DNA of 64,000 nt from Kineosporia corallincola (GCF_018499875.1 NZ_JAHBAY010000011.1:186001-250000); one strand, 5' to 3'. Positions 1 to 9,342 are shown, numbered from the stretch's first letter. Notes: generated from the sequence alone by a model not told the origin. Translations and numbers: made by a program.

Positions 1-52
1 CGGGCCGGCCGGCGGGCCGCTCGGAGTACGTCATGACCACCCAGCCTAGGTG

Positions 53-1348
53 CTACCGGCCCAGCTCGCGCTCCTCCGGGTGACGCTTCGAGCTGGAGTC
101 CGCGGTCGGGCTGGCCTCGGTCCCGGCCTCGGGCGAGGGCGGGGTGCCGAACGCCGGGCTCATCGGCGGGGCGGCCTCGCCCTGGCCGACGATCACGGTG
201 CGCGGCGTGGAGTGCATGTAGATGCCCTCGCGGGCGAAGCGCAGGCGGATGCGGCGGCGCATCTCCCGGGCGACCGGTGCGGACTGGTCCGGGTAGGTCT
301 TGATCACCATCCGCACCACCACGCTGTCCTGGGTCATCGTCTCGACGCCCCACAGCTCCGGGTCCTCCATGATCACGGCGCCGTACTTCGGCTCGGCCCG
401 AACCTGGGCCGCGATCTCCTCGAGCAGGTCCTCCACGTGGTCGATGTCTTCGTCATAGGCCACGTTCACGTCGAGCACCGCCCGGGACCAGCCCTGCGAG
501 TGGTTGCCGACCGACAGGATCTCGCCGTTGCGGACGTACCAGACCGTGCCGTTGAGGTCGCGCAGCTGGGTGACCCGCAGGCCCACCGCCTCGACCACAC
601 CGCTGGCCTCACCCACGTTGACCGAGTCGCCCACGCCGTACTGGTCCTCGAGGATCATGAACATGCCGGCCAGCACGTCGCGCACCACGCTCTGCGCGCC
701 CAGGCCGAGGGCCACACCGATCACGCTGAGGCTGGCCAGCAGCGGCGTGATCTCCACGCCGATCTCGTCGAGCACCATCAGCCCGATGACGATGAAGATG
801 ACGACCGTGGTCACGCTGCGCAGCACCTGGGCTAGCGTGCGGGCCCGGGCCAGCCGGCGGGTCACCATCGGCGGGGTGGCGGCCTTCACCCGGGCGTCGT
901 CCCGGCTCTCCTCGGCGGCCTCGCCGGTCTCCCGGCCCGGGGCCATGGTGCCGTTCGCGACCCGGTCGGCCAGCCGGCCGATCAGCCGGTGCACCACCTT
1001 CCGGATGGCCCAGCCGATCAGGACGATGAACGCGATCCGCAGCGGGGTGCCGAGGAAGAAGTCCAGCCACTGGCCGAGCCGGCTGCTGCCGGTCACCCGG
1101 AGGGTCAGGCCGCAGATCGAGAAGTCGTCCCGGGAACAGGTCTGGGTCTCGGTGCGGGTCTGGATGTCGGTGAACGCGCCGGTGATCTGGTCGGACAGGG
1201 AGGTGGCGCTCGGGCTCGCGGTGGCGGTGGCCGTCGCGCTGCCGGTCGGGGTGGGGGTCGGGGTGCCGGTGCCGGTCGGATCGGGGGTCGACGATGCGAT
1301 CAGCGCGCTCAGCTGGACGTGTGCGGCGACGAGTGGGGCGGCGAACAT
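53..1348 (-). CDS. MscS-family mechanosensitive ion channel
   Basis: 431 aa. It probably forms a tension-gated channel in the cytoplasmic membrane that relieves osmotic downshock. The N-terminus (about residues 1-50) has a hydrophobic start followed by a Pro/Thr/Ser-rich stretch, probably an extracytoplasmic linker. Hydrophobic segments follow near residues 95-115 and 185-205. The pore-lining helix shows the MscS pattern of small residues (ITPLLASLSVIGVALGLGAQ, about 200-220), followed by the cytoplasmic beta domain with GDSVNVGEASGVVE. The C-terminal 40 residues are acidic/polar and look disordered. The ATG start is supported by the hydrophobic N-terminus. The family call is secure; gating properties cannot be read from sequence. 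It is transcribed alone, with its promoter in the 163-bp gap before the next gene. Confidence 0.9.
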   Translation of the reverse strand: MFAAPLVAAHVQLSALIASSTPDPTGTGTPTPTPTGSATATATASPSATSLSDQITGAFTDIQTRTETQTCSRDDFSICGLTLRVTGSSRLGQWLDFFLGTPLRIAFIVLIGWAIRKVVHRLIGRLADRVANGTMAPGRETGEAAEESRDDARVKAATPPMVTRRLARARTLAQVLRSVTTVVIFIVIGLMVLDEIGVEITPLLASLSVIGVALGLGAQSVVRDVLAGMFMILEDQYGVGDSVNVGEASGVVEAVGLRVTQLRDLNGTVWYVRNGEILSVGNHSQGWSRAVLDVNVAYDEDIDHVEDLLEEIAAQVRAEPKYGAVIMEDPELWGVETMTQDSVVVRMVIKTYPDQSAPVAREMRRRIRLRFAREGIYMHSTPRTVIVGQGEAAPPMSPAFGTPPSPEAGTEASPTADSSSKRHPEERELGR

Positions 1349-1511
1349 TCGGCCGAGATTATCGCCGTCAGGTGACGGTGGAGAAACCTGGTTCGGTCGA
1401 TTTCCGGACGAACCCGCCGCGGTTCACAGCTTGTCGGGGGCGAACGCATGAGGGACGACGGGGAGCCCGGCCCGGCGCCCCGCCGTCCACGGGGCGCCGG
1501 CCTCGGGTGAA

Positions 1512-3698
1512 CTACCGGTCCCGCTGGTTCAGGTCCAGTCCGGTCTGCGCGGCCAGGAACGTCATGGTGTCGGTGGACAGGGCGATCGTGCGGGACAGCG
1601 CCCGGGCACCGTGACCGACGTCCTTCTCCCGGCGGATCAGGACCGGCCGGGCCTGCGGGTCACCGGTGGTGGCGTGCTGGAGCGCGGCGCACAGCTTGCG
1701 GGCGTGCAGCGGGTCCACCCGGGTGTCGCCGTCGAACACGGTGAACAGCGTGGCCGGGTAGTCCACACCCTCGCGCACCCGGTGATAGGGCGAGTAGCCG
1801 AGCAGCCAGCCGAACTGCTCCGGGTCGTCGGCCGAGCCGTACTCCACGTTCCAGGTGGCGCCCAGGCCGAACTTCTCGTAGCGGATCATGTCGAGCAGCG
1901 GCGCCGAGCAGACGATCGCCCGGTACAGCTCCGGGCGCTGGGTCAGCGCGGCTCCCACCAGCAGCCCGCCGTTCGATCCTCCCGAGGCCGCGAGCTGTGC
2001 GCTCGTCGTCCACCCGTTCTGGATCAGGTGCCCGGCGGCGGCGTGGAAGTCGTCGAAGACGTTCTGCTTGAGGCCGAGCATGCCGGCCCGGTGCCAGTCC
2101 TCGCCCTCCTCGCTGCCGCCGCGCAGGTTGGCCACCGCGTACACGCCGCCGGCCTCCGCCCAGGCCAGGATGCCCGCGGAATAGCCCGGCGTCATCGGCA
2201 CGCCGAAGCCGCCGTAGCCGTAAAGGATGGTGGGGCGCGGGTTCCGGGGCCCGCCGGACTCGTCCAGCAGGTCGGCGCGCGAGGTGACGAACATCCGCAC
2301 CGTGGTGCCGTCGGCCGAGGCGTACTCGATCTGCCGGGTGACCACCTCCGGCACCGCCACCGTGCCCGGCGGGGTGGCGTACAGCTCGACCCGGCCGGTC
2401 AGCCCGTCGAGCCGGTACACGTGCGGCGGGGTGACGTGATCGGTGTAGGTGAACCAGCACTCGTGCCCGCCCTCGGGCCGGGACACCAGACCGCCGACGG
2501 TGCCCACGCCGGGCAGCTCGATGCTGCCGCTCGCCCCCGGGTAGCGGGAACCGGAGTCCAGGTCGTGCACGCTGATCTCGGAGACCGCGTGCCGGGTCCA
2601 CTTCGCCAGCAGCAGCGGGCTGTCGATCAGCTGCTCGCCGTCGAGCACCGTGTAGTCCTGGAGCACGGCCTCGTCGTGCTGCGGGATCAGGTCGCGCCAG
2701 TGCTCCGGGCCGGGCTCGCTGGGGTCGGTGACGGCCAGCCGGCCGCGCGGCGCGTCCAGGTCGGTGAACACGTAGAGCCGCCCGTCGCGGCCCACGTGCG
2801 CGCCGAACTGCGCGTCGAGACCGGTGGCGACGGGGCGGAAGTCGGGCTTGAGGTGGGCGCCCGGCGTGGCCAGGTCGGCGATCCAGGTGTCGTTGCGCGG
2901 CGCCGTGCCGACCGCCGCCGACACGATCAGCCAGCGCCCGTCGCGCGACAGGCCCACGCCGAAGTAGGTGCGCGGGTCGTGGCCGTCGCCGAATACCTGC
3001 ACGTCGTGCGCCGGGTCGGAACCCACGCGGTGCAGCCAGATTCGCCGGTGGTACTGCTCCTCGCCGGCCGGCACCTCCTCCGGGGGCAGGCGGCGCACGT
3101 AGAAGAAGGCCGGCACCCGGCCCTCGCCGTCGGCGGCGGGCAGGCCGCCGGGGATCCACGAGACGGGGGAGTAGCGGGCCCGGTCGATCGGGCCGTCGAC
3201 CAGCTCGCCGGTGGTGACGTCGACGATGCGCAGCACGCTCTCCTCGGTGCCGCCCTCGGAGAGCTGGTAGGCCAGCAGCGTGCCCTCGCGGTCGGGCTGC
3301 CAGGCGTCCAGGGTGGTGGTGCCGCTGCCGTCGATCGCGATCGGGTCGACCAGGGCGCGGCGGCCGTCCGACGAGGAGTCCTGCACGTAGAGCACGCTGT
3401 GTTCCTGGCCGGGCTCGCGGCGCATCGAGAACACCCGGCGGCCGCGCCAGATCGGCACCCCGACCACCCCGGCACCCATCAGCTCGCCCAGCCGGGCACC
3501 GAGCCGTTCCCGGCCGGGCCAGCCGGCCGAGGCGGTGGCGAAGAGCTCGTCCTGCTGCTGCGACCAGGTGACCGTGCGCTCGTCCGCGGCGTCCTCCAGC
3601 CAGCGGTACGGATCGGCCACCGGCCTGCCGTGCAGATCCTCGACCAGGTCGAGGCGCGGGGCCGGGACGACGGGGGCGGCGGAGGACGGGTTACTCAT
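1512..3698 (-). CDS. S9 family prolyl oligopeptidase
   Basis: 728 aa from the ATG at 3698; the open frame runs further upstream but that part has no family resemblance. It is a serine peptidase that cleaves short proline-containing peptides. The N-terminal two thirds form the beta-propeller gate, opening with the family pattern VADPYRWLED near residue 25. The C-terminal alpha/beta hydrolase carries the nucleophile in GGSNGGLL, the Asp in DGDTRVDPLHA and the His in KDVGHGA, so all three triad residues are present. No signal peptide is visible, so it is probably cytosolic. It is divergent from malQ with about 106 bp between the starts. Confidence 0.93.
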   Translation of the reverse strand: MSNPSSAAPVVPAPRLDLVEDLHGRPVADPYRWLEDAADERTVTWSQQQDELFATASAGWPGRERLGARLGELMGAGVVGVPIWRGRRVFSMRREPGQEHSVLYVQDSSSDGRRALVDPIAIDGSGTTTLDAWQPDREGTLLAYQLSEGGTEESVLRIVDVTTGELVDGPIDRARYSPVSWIPGGLPAADGEGRVPAFFYVRRLPPEEVPAGEEQYHRRIWLHRVGSDPAHDVQVFGDGHDPRTYFGVGLSRDGRWLIVSAAVGTAPRNDTWIADLATPGAHLKPDFRPVATGLDAQFGAHVGRDGRLYVFTDLDAPRGRLAVTDPSEPGPEHWRDLIPQHDEAVLQDYTVLDGEQLIDSPLLLAKWTRHAVSEISVHDLDSGSRYPGASGSIELPGVGTVGGLVSRPEGGHECWFTYTDHVTPPHVYRLDGLTGRVELYATPPGTVAVPEVVTRQIEYASADGTTVRMFVTSRADLLDESGGPRNPRPTILYGYGGFGVPMTPGYSAGILAWAEAGGVYAVANLRGGSEEGEDWHRAGMLGLKQNVFDDFHAAAGHLIQNGWTTSAQLAASGGSNGGLLVGAALTQRPELYRAIVCSAPLLDMIRYEKFGLGATWNVEYGSADDPEQFGWLLGYSPYHRVREGVDYPATLFTVFDGDTRVDPLHARKLCAALQHATTGDPQARPVLIRREKDVGHGARALSRTIALSTDTMTFLAAQTGLDLNQRDR

Positions 3699-3804
3699 GG
3701 CTGACACAGTAGGCACAGTAAGGCCCGAACTCTGGCAGGATTCTGCGAAGACCCGAACCAGCCTTTGAACCGCCTCCTTGAACCGACACGACGGAAGCAC
3801 AAGG

Positions 3805-6183
3805 GTGACCGAGCAGCGACCCCCTCAGGACAGCCCCATCGGCCCGGACGACGAGGGCTCCGTGTACGACATCAGCGCGCCCACCCCGCCCGCCGGGATC
3901 GCGCTGGGCGTGCCGAAGAGCGAACCCGCCTTCCTCCGGCCGAAACTGGTGGACGGAAACCTCGACCTGGACGCCCCCGCGCCCGACGAACTGGTACAGC
4001 TCGCCGACGGCCTCGGCGTCGCCACCGAGTTCAAGGACTGGAAGGGCAAACAGGTCCCGGTGGCCACCCGCACCATCTGCGGTGTGCTGGAGGCACTGGA
4101 CATGCCGGTGCGCACCGGCGTGCACGTGCGGGCCGCGCTCGCCGAGCTGCGCCGCCGGCCGTGGATGAAGATGCTGCCCGACGTCACCGTGGTGCGGGAG
4201 GGCGACTCCACCGTCGTTCCGGTGCACATCGACGCCGAGCTGCCGCTGCACCGGCTGGAGGTGCGGCTCGAGACCGAGGACGGTTCGCTGCTGACGCTGC
4301 CGCTGGCGGCCGATCAGCCCGCGCCCGACGAGGCCCGGGCCACCTTCGACGGCCGCACCCTGCGCCGGGTGAACTTCCTGGTGCTGTCGGACATCCCGAT
4401 CGGCTACCACACGCTGTGGGCCCGCTATCAGCCGCAGGCCCGGCACCCGGGCAGTGAGAACCCGGCGGCCACCGACGAGACCTTCCGGCCGTTCATCGTC
4501 ACCCCGCGGCGCCTGGAACTGCCCGCCCCGGTGGCGGAGAGCCGGGCCTGGGGCTTCATGACGCAGCTGTACTCGGTGCGCTCGTCGCGGTCCTGGGGTC
4601 TCGGCGACCTGGGTGACCTGGCCGAGCTGACCGGCTGGAGCGCGCGGGCGGGCGGCGCCGACTTCGTGCTGGTGAACCCGCTGCACGCGGCCGAGCCGAT
4701 CGCCCCGATGACGCCGTCGCCCTACCTGCCCACCACCCGGCGCTTCTTCAACCCGGTCTACCTGCGGGTGGAGGACATTCCCGAGGTCGCCTACCTGGCC
4801 TCCACCGAGCGGGCGATCATCGAGTGGCAGGCCGAGGCCATGCGGGCGCTGAACACCGACCCGCGCGAGCTCGACCGCGACGCCGTGTGGGAGGCCAAAT
4901 CGGCTGCGCTGCAAACGGTCTTCGAGTTCCCGCGCAGTCGCGAGCGGCAGGCCTCGTTCGAGGCGTACTGCGTGCGTGAGGGCCAGGGGCTGGAAGACTT
5001 CGCCACCTGGAGCGCGCTGGCCGAGCGGTACGGGCTGCCCGCCGCGGACTGGCCGGCGCACCTGCGCGACCCGCACGGCGAGGCGGTGGCGCACGTGCGC
5101 GAGGAACTCGCCGACCGGGTGGAGTTCCACCGCTGGCTCCAGTGGTGTCTCGACCAGCAGCTGGCCCGGGTGGCCGAGGTGGCCCGGGACGCGGGCATGT
5201 CCGTCGGCGTGGTGCACGACCTGGCGGTCGGCGTGCACCCGGACGGCGCGGACGCCTGGGCCCTGTCCGACGTGCTGGCGATGGGCGTCACCGCGGGCGC
5301 CCCGCCGGACGCGTTCAACCAGCAGGGCCAGGACTGGTCGCAGCCGCCGTGGCGGCCCGACCGGCTGGCCGAGCTGGGCTACGCGCCCTACCGCGACATG
5401 CTGCGCACGCTGCTGCGGCACGCCGGCGCGCTGCGGATCGACCACATCCTCGGCCTGTTCCGGTTCTGGTGGGTGCCCGAGGGCAACTCCCCGGCCGACG
5501 GCACCTACGTGCGTTACGACCACGAGGCGATGATCGGCCTGCTGGCCCTGGAGGCGCAGCGGGCGGGCTGTTTCGTGGTCGGCGAGGACCTCGGCAACGT
5601 GGAGCCCTCGGCCCGGGAGTACCTGAAGGAACGCAGCGTGCTGGGCACGTCGATCCTCTGGTTCGAGCGCAACTACGAGGGCGACGGCAAGCCGCTGCCG
5701 CCCGAGGCCTGGCGGGAACTCTGCCTGGCCACCGTCACCACGCACGACCTGCCGCCCACCGCGGGCTATCTGGCCGGTGAGCACATCGAACTGCGGGAGC
5801 GGCTGGGCCTTCTCACCCGCACCTACGAGCAGGAGGCCGCGATCGACGCGGCCGAGCGGCAGGACGTGCTCACCCAGCTCACCCGGCTCGGGCTGCTGAA
5901 GATCGGTCCCACCGAACGCGACAAGGTGGAGGCGCTGCACGTCTTCCTCACCATGACGCCGTCGAAGCTGATCGGGGTGCAGCTGGCCGACGCGGTCGGT
6001 GACCGGCGCACGATGAACCAGCCGGGCACCAACGACGAGTACCCGAACTGGCGGCTGCCGATGGCCGACGGCGTGGGGCAGCCGGTGCTGCTCGACGACC
6101 TGATGGACTCGGCCCGGGTGCTGGGCCTGGTGCGCACCATCGACTCGCGGCTGCACCCGAACGACTGGATCGAGCCGGCGTGA
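3805..6183 (+). CDS. malQ: 4-alpha-glucanotransferase (amylomaltase)
   Basis: 792 aa, GH77 family. It transfers maltodextrin segments between alpha-1,4-glucans in maltose and glycogen metabolism, in the cytoplasm. The nucleophile region RIDHILGLFRFWW, the acid/base region GEDLGNVEPSAREYL and the TTHDLPPTAGY motif are all intact. The N-terminal ~150 residues are the extra domain usual in actinobacterial MalQ. The GTG at 3805 is preferred because GGAAG lies 7 bases upstream; a TTG at 3778 would add nine residues. Its TGA overlaps the GTG of the next gene in a GTGA tetramer, suggesting translational coupling. Confidence 0.95.
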   Translation: MTEQRPPQDSPIGPDDEGSVYDISAPTPPAGIALGVPKSEPAFLRPKLVDGNLDLDAPAPDELVQLADGLGVATEFKDWKGKQVPVATRTICGVLEALDMPVRTGVHVRAALAELRRRPWMKMLPDVTVVREGDSTVVPVHIDAELPLHRLEVRLETEDGSLLTLPLAADQPAPDEARATFDGRTLRRVNFLVLSDIPIGYHTLWARYQPQARHPGSENPAATDETFRPFIVTPRRLELPAPVAESRAWGFMTQLYSVRSSRSWGLGDLGDLAELTGWSARAGGADFVLVNPLHAAEPIAPMTPSPYLPTTRRFFNPVYLRVEDIPEVAYLASTERAIIEWQAEAMRALNTDPRELDRDAVWEAKSAALQTVFEFPRSRERQASFEAYCVREGQGLEDFATWSALAERYGLPAADWPAHLRDPHGEAVAHVREELADRVEFHRWLQWCLDQQLARVAEVARDAGMSVGVVHDLAVGVHPDGADAWALSDVLAMGVTAGAPPDAFNQQGQDWSQPPWRPDRLAELGYAPYRDMLRTLLRHAGALRIDHILGLFRFWWVPEGNSPADGTYVRYDHEAMIGLLALEAQRAGCFVVGEDLGNVEPSAREYLKERSVLGTSILWFERNYEGDGKPLPPEAWRELCLATVTTHDLPPTAGYLAGEHIELRERLGLLTRTYEQEAAIDAAERQDVLTQLTRLGLLKIGPTERDKVEALHVFLTMTPSKLIGVQLADAVGDRRTMNQPGTNDEYPNWRLPMADGVGQPVLLDDLMDSARVLGLVRTIDSRLHPNDWIEPA

Positions 6184-6869
6184 AGCCGCGCGGACGGTCC
6201 GGGGCGCAGGGGCCCCGGATCGGCGAGATCCGGCTGCCCGGGCTGGAGTCCGGTGATCCGGCGGACCTGACCCGGGAGGCCCGGATCGACGGGCTGGCGT
6301 TCGAGGGCGTCGAGTGCGGGCAGCTCGACCTGACCGGCTCCGTGGTGATGGAGTGCTCCCTCACCGACGTCGGGGCGGACGAGGCCGACCTGCGCTCGGC
6401 CAAGCTGCGCGACAGCCTGCTCACCCGGGTCCGGTTCCCCTCGCTGCGGGCCGGGCGCGGCGACTGGCGCGACGTGCGGGTCGAGGGGGCCCGCATCGGC
6501 TCCGCCGAGATGTACGACATCGGCTGGAACAGCGTGCATTTCGTGGACTGCAAGCTGACCTACCTGAACCTGCGCGGTGCCACGCTGCGCGACGTGGCCT
6601 TCACCCGGTGCTCGATCGAGGAGCTCGACCTGGCCGGGGCCTCGGCGCAGAACGTGGCGTTCTCCGGCAGCACCGTGCAGTCCCTCGACGTGCAGCGCGC
6701 CGAGCTGGGGGCTTTCGACCTGCGTGGTGCCGAGCTGCACCGGCTCACCGGCCTGGACCGGCTGGGCGGCACCGTGGTCAGCTCCGCCCAGCTGTACCAG
6801 CTGGCGCCGCTGCTGGCCGCCGGTCTCGGCATGACGGTCGACGACTCGGCGCCGCCGGAGATCCGCTGA
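6180..6869 (+). CDS. Pentapeptide-repeat-like protein
   Basis: 229 aa. The start codon overlaps the malQ stop by four bases. The protein consists largely of A(D/N)LxxxxL-type five-residue steps (for example CGQLDLTGSVV, ADLRSAKLRDS, LNLRGATLRDVAF, LDLAGAS), which fold as a right-handed quadrilateral beta-helix. No signal peptide or catalytic motif is seen. Members of this family include DNA-gyrase mimics and many proteins of unknown role. Coupling to malQ may only reflect operon structure. Function unknown; the fold assignment is fairly sure. Confidence 0.8.
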   Translation: MKPRGRSGAQGPRIGEIRLPGLESGDPADLTREARIDGLAFEGVECGQLDLTGSVVMECSLTDVGADEADLRSAKLRDSLLTRVRFPSLRAGRGDWRDVRVEGARIGSAEMYDIGWNSVHFVDCKLTYLNLRGATLRDVAFTRCSIEELDLAGASAQNVAFSGSTVQSLDVQRAELGAFDLRGAELHRLTGLDRLGGTVVSSAQLYQLAPLLAAGLGMTVDDSAPPEIR

Positions 6870-6886
6870 CCGATGGCGGTTGTGCG

Positions 6887-7906
6887 GTGAGGCGGTGGTT
6901 CTGGTGGCTCGCGGCCGCCCTGGCGGTGGTGCTGGCCGGGGTGGTGGCGGGTGTCGTGGTGCTGCGGGACGGGGAAGAACCGGTGGTGCAGGCCACGCCC
7001 ACCGGCCCGGCCCTGGGCGTCTTCCTCAGTACCTCGCCGTCCGACGTCGAGCGGTTCGGCGACTGGCTGGGCCGCGACGTGGACTACGTCATCGACTTCT
7101 CGATGCGCCGCACCTGGGACGACATCGCCGAGCCGGATTACTGGCTGGAGACCTGGCAGGACACCGGCTACCGGATGGTCTACGGGCTGGCCATGCTGCC
7201 CGAGGACGAGAAGCTGGACGTGTCGCTGGCCGCCGGGGCGCAGGGGCGCTACAACCGTTACTTCCGGCAGCTCGCCGAGAACCTGGTGGCCCACGGCCAG
7301 GGCGACGCGATCCTGCGGCTGGGCTGGGAGTTCAACCTCGGCGCCTGGCGCTGGCACCCGGGCGACGCCGAGGACTTCACCGGCTACTGGCGTCAGGTCG
7401 TCACCACGATGCGCGCGGTGCCGGGGGCACAGAACCTGGAGTTCGACTGGAACGTCAGCAACGGCGGCAGCCGCTACGACTCCACCCGGTTCTACCCGGG
7501 TGACGACTACGTGGACTACGTCGGTGTGGACGTGTACGACATCTCCTGGTCGAAGGGCACCTACCCGTACCCGGCCGAGTGCGACGCGGCCTGCCGCCTG
7601 AAACGGCAGAAGGCGGCCTGGAACAGCACGATGAACGCGAAGTTCGGCCTGGCCTTCTGGTCGGCGTTCGCCCGGTCGAGGGGTAAACCGCTGACCCTGC
7701 CGGAGTGGGGGTTGTGGGACCGGCCGGACGGGCACGGCGGCGGTGACGACCCGTACTTCGTCGAGCGGATGCACGACTTCATCACCGACCCGGCCAACAA
7801 CGTGGCCTACCAGGCCTACTTCGAGTTCGACGTGGGCGCGTCGGGCGACCACCGGCTGTCGCAGATGACGGAGTCCGGGACGATCTTCAAACAACTGTTC
7901 GGATAA
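6887..7906 (+). CDS. Membrane-anchored GH26-like glycosidase, paralogue 1
   Basis: 339 aa from a GTG at 6887; the open frame continues upstream but the hydrophobic anchor begins here. One transmembrane segment (about residues 5-25) follows an Arg-Arg start, so the catalytic domain should be outside the cell. The domain resembles GH26 (beta-mannanase clan A). Putative acid/base Glu148 sits in LRLGWEFNLGAWRWHP and nucleophile Glu273 in LPEWGLWDRPDG. Substrate unknown: mannan, beta-1,3/1,4-glucan or a self-made exopolysaccharide are all possible. Closely related genes lie directly downstream (8011-9237) and at 58939-60756. The ribosome-binding site is weak and the start is the uncertain part. 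Confidence 0.82.
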   Translation: MRRWFWWLAAALAVVLAGVVAGVVVLRDGEEPVVQATPTGPALGVFLSTSPSDVERFGDWLGRDVDYVIDFSMRRTWDDIAEPDYWLETWQDTGYRMVYGLAMLPEDEKLDVSLAAGAQGRYNRYFRQLAENLVAHGQGDAILRLGWEFNLGAWRWHPGDAEDFTGYWRQVVTTMRAVPGAQNLEFDWNVSNGGSRYDSTRFYPGDDYVDYVGVDVYDISWSKGTYPYPAECDAACRLKRQKAAWNSTMNAKFGLAFWSAFARSRGKPLTLPEWGLWDRPDGHGGGDDPYFVERMHDFITDPANNVAYQAYFEFDVGASGDHRLSQMTESGTIFKQLFG

Positions 7907-7933
7907 GATCTTCCGTTTTCCCTCCGGACAGAT

Positions 7934-7958
7934 CGGGCATCACTACACTTTTTGCCCG
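7934..7958 (+). terminator. Short inverted repeat after GH26-like gene 1
   Basis: The arms CGGGCA and TGCCCG face each other across a 13-base loop that ends in a run of T. It lies 28 bases after the stop codon of the first GH26-like gene and about 50 bases before the second. It could be a weak terminator or an operator for the downstream gene; sequence alone does not decide. Confidence 0.35.
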
Positions 7959-8000
7959 TGAGTCCCGACTGTCACGTCGTCCAGGGGGAGTAGGAGTCCG

Positions 8001-8018
8001 GTGCCTGTTCATGCCTGA
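8001..8018 (+). other. Possible 5-codon upstream ORF overlapping the GH26-2 start
   Basis: A GTG preceded by GGAG at 4 bases spacing opens a mini-frame (V-P-V-H-A-stop) that overlaps the ATG of the glycosidase at 8011 in another frame. From the same GGAG the main ATG lies 14 bases away, unusually far. The same arrangement precedes the paralogue at 58939. It may couple or regulate initiation. This is an inference from sequence only. Confidence 0.35.
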
Positions 8019-9237
8019 GTACCACCCTGATCGTCGACCTCCGTCCTCCCGGCGTCCCAGCTTCCACGACCTGGTGCCCGAGAACGAGCGCCACCCGGCC
8101 CCACAGCGCTCCTTCCGCGAGGTCCGGGCCCGTCGCAGCCGGCTGCCGTGGATCGCCGCGGTGCTGGCCCTGCTGGTGGTGGCCGGTGGCGTCGGGATCG
8201 CCCTGCGCCCGCACGACGAGCCGCGGCGGGCCACGGGGGCTACCGGGGTCACGGCCTCCGCCCCGCCCGCCGACACCGGTGAGCAGGCCCCGGCCGCACC
8301 GCGAAAGACCACCGGGGCCGAGAAGAACGTGTCGCTCGCCGTGTTCCGCAGCGCCTCACCCGCCTCGGTGGGCCAGTTCAGTGACTGGCTCGGCCGTGAC
8401 GTCGACTACGTGGTCGACTTCTCCCGCCGCCTGAGCTGGGACCAGATCGCGAATCCGATTGACCACCTGAGTCTTTGGCGCAACTCCGGCTATCGGGTGG
8501 TGTACGGCGTGGCGATGCTGCCGGAGGCCAGGAGCGACACCTCGACCATCGCGGCGGGAGCTCGGGGCGAATACGACCAGTACTACCGGACTCTCGCCCA
8601 GAACCTGGTGAGATACGGCCAGGGAGACGCGATTCTGCGGCTGGGCTGGGAGTTCAACGTGGCCAACTCCACCTGGCACCCCGACGACCCGCAGGAGTTC
8701 ATCACCTACTGGCGCAACATCGTGCGCACGATGCGCGCGGTGCCGGGGGCGCAGAACCTGGAGTTCGACTGGAACGTCAACAGCGGCGGCGACAGTTACG
8801 ACTCCACGGTGTTCTACCCCGGCGACAAGTACGTGGACTACGTCGGCGTGGACGTGTACGACATCGCCTGGGCCGACGGCACCTACCCCTATCCGACCGG
8901 CTGCGGCGCGCCGTGCCGGCGCCAGCGCCAGGAAGCGGCCTGGAAGGCGGCCCTGAACGCCAGGTTCGGGCTGATCTTCTGGTCCGACTTCGCCGAGGCC
9001 AGGGGCAAGCCGATGTCGTTCCCGGAGTGGGGACTGTGGGACCGCCCGGACGGTCAGGGCGGCGGCGACAACCCCTACTTCATCGAGCAGATGCACGACT
9101 TCATCGACAACCCGCACAACAACGTGGCCTACCACGCCTACTTCGACTACGACGTCGGCGAGAAGGGTGACCATCGGCTGGCCTCGTTCCCGAAGGCCGG
9201 CAAGAAGTTCGCCCGGCTCTTCGGGGAGCAGACGTGA
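8011..9237 (+). CDS. Membrane-anchored GH26-like glycosidase, paralogue 2
   Basis: 408 aa. About 45 basic/polar cytoplasmic residues precede a single transmembrane helix (about residues 48-66), then a Pro/Thr/Ala linker to about residue 105 and a GH26-like catalytic domain. Putative catalytic Glu214 (RLGWEFNVANSTWHP) and Glu339 (FPEWGLWDRPDGQ) are conserved with the preceding paralogue. Whole stretches such as MRAVPGAQNLEFDWNV are identical to gene 1, so the pair looks like a tandem duplication with divergent N-termini. The extracellular substrate is unknown. The start is fixed by the ATG; the nearest purine-rich box is unusually distant (see the upstream mini-frame). Confidence 0.85.
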   Translation: MPEYHPDRRPPSSRRPSFHDLVPENERHPAPQRSFREVRARRSRLPWIAAVLALLVVAGGVGIALRPHDEPRRATGATGVTASAPPADTGEQAPAAPRKTTGAEKNVSLAVFRSASPASVGQFSDWLGRDVDYVVDFSRRLSWDQIANPIDHLSLWRNSGYRVVYGVAMLPEARSDTSTIAAGARGEYDQYYRTLAQNLVRYGQGDAILRLGWEFNVANSTWHPDDPQEFITYWRNIVRTMRAVPGAQNLEFDWNVNSGGDSYDSTVFYPGDKYVDYVGVDVYDIAWADGTYPYPTGCGAPCRRQRQEAAWKAALNARFGLIFWSDFAEARGKPMSFPEWGLWDRPDGQGGGDNPYFIEQMHDFIDNPHNNVAYHAYFDYDVGEKGDHRLASFPKAGKKFARLFGEQT

Positions 9238-9257
9238 CGATCCTGATGATTCCGAGT

Positions 9258-9279
9258 CCGGTAAACAGTCTGTTTCCGG
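9258..9279 (+). terminator. Imperfect dyad between GH26-2 and the secreted peptide
   Basis: CCGGTAAACA is followed after three bases by TGTTTCCGG, giving a hairpin with one bulge 20 bases after the glycosidase stop. It may terminate or attenuate transcription before the small peptide gene, or be an operator for it. Confidence 0.4.
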
Positions 9280-9342
9280 TGAACCGCGCAGCCGGACCGT
9301 TCGTGTGGAAGCTGATGCATTCCCTACACGAAGGAGTTCTCC

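Noticed and set aside
3691-6156. 821-codon open frame antisense to malQ
   Set aside because: Arg/His/Gly-rich product without any domain, exactly opposite a well-conserved gene; a shadow of high third-position G+C.
7907-8010. c-di-GMP or c-di-AMP riboswitch before the GH26-like genes
   Set aside because: None of the conserved cores (for example the GEMM or ydaO consensus segments) could be recognised; only a short dyad and the mini-ORF are present.
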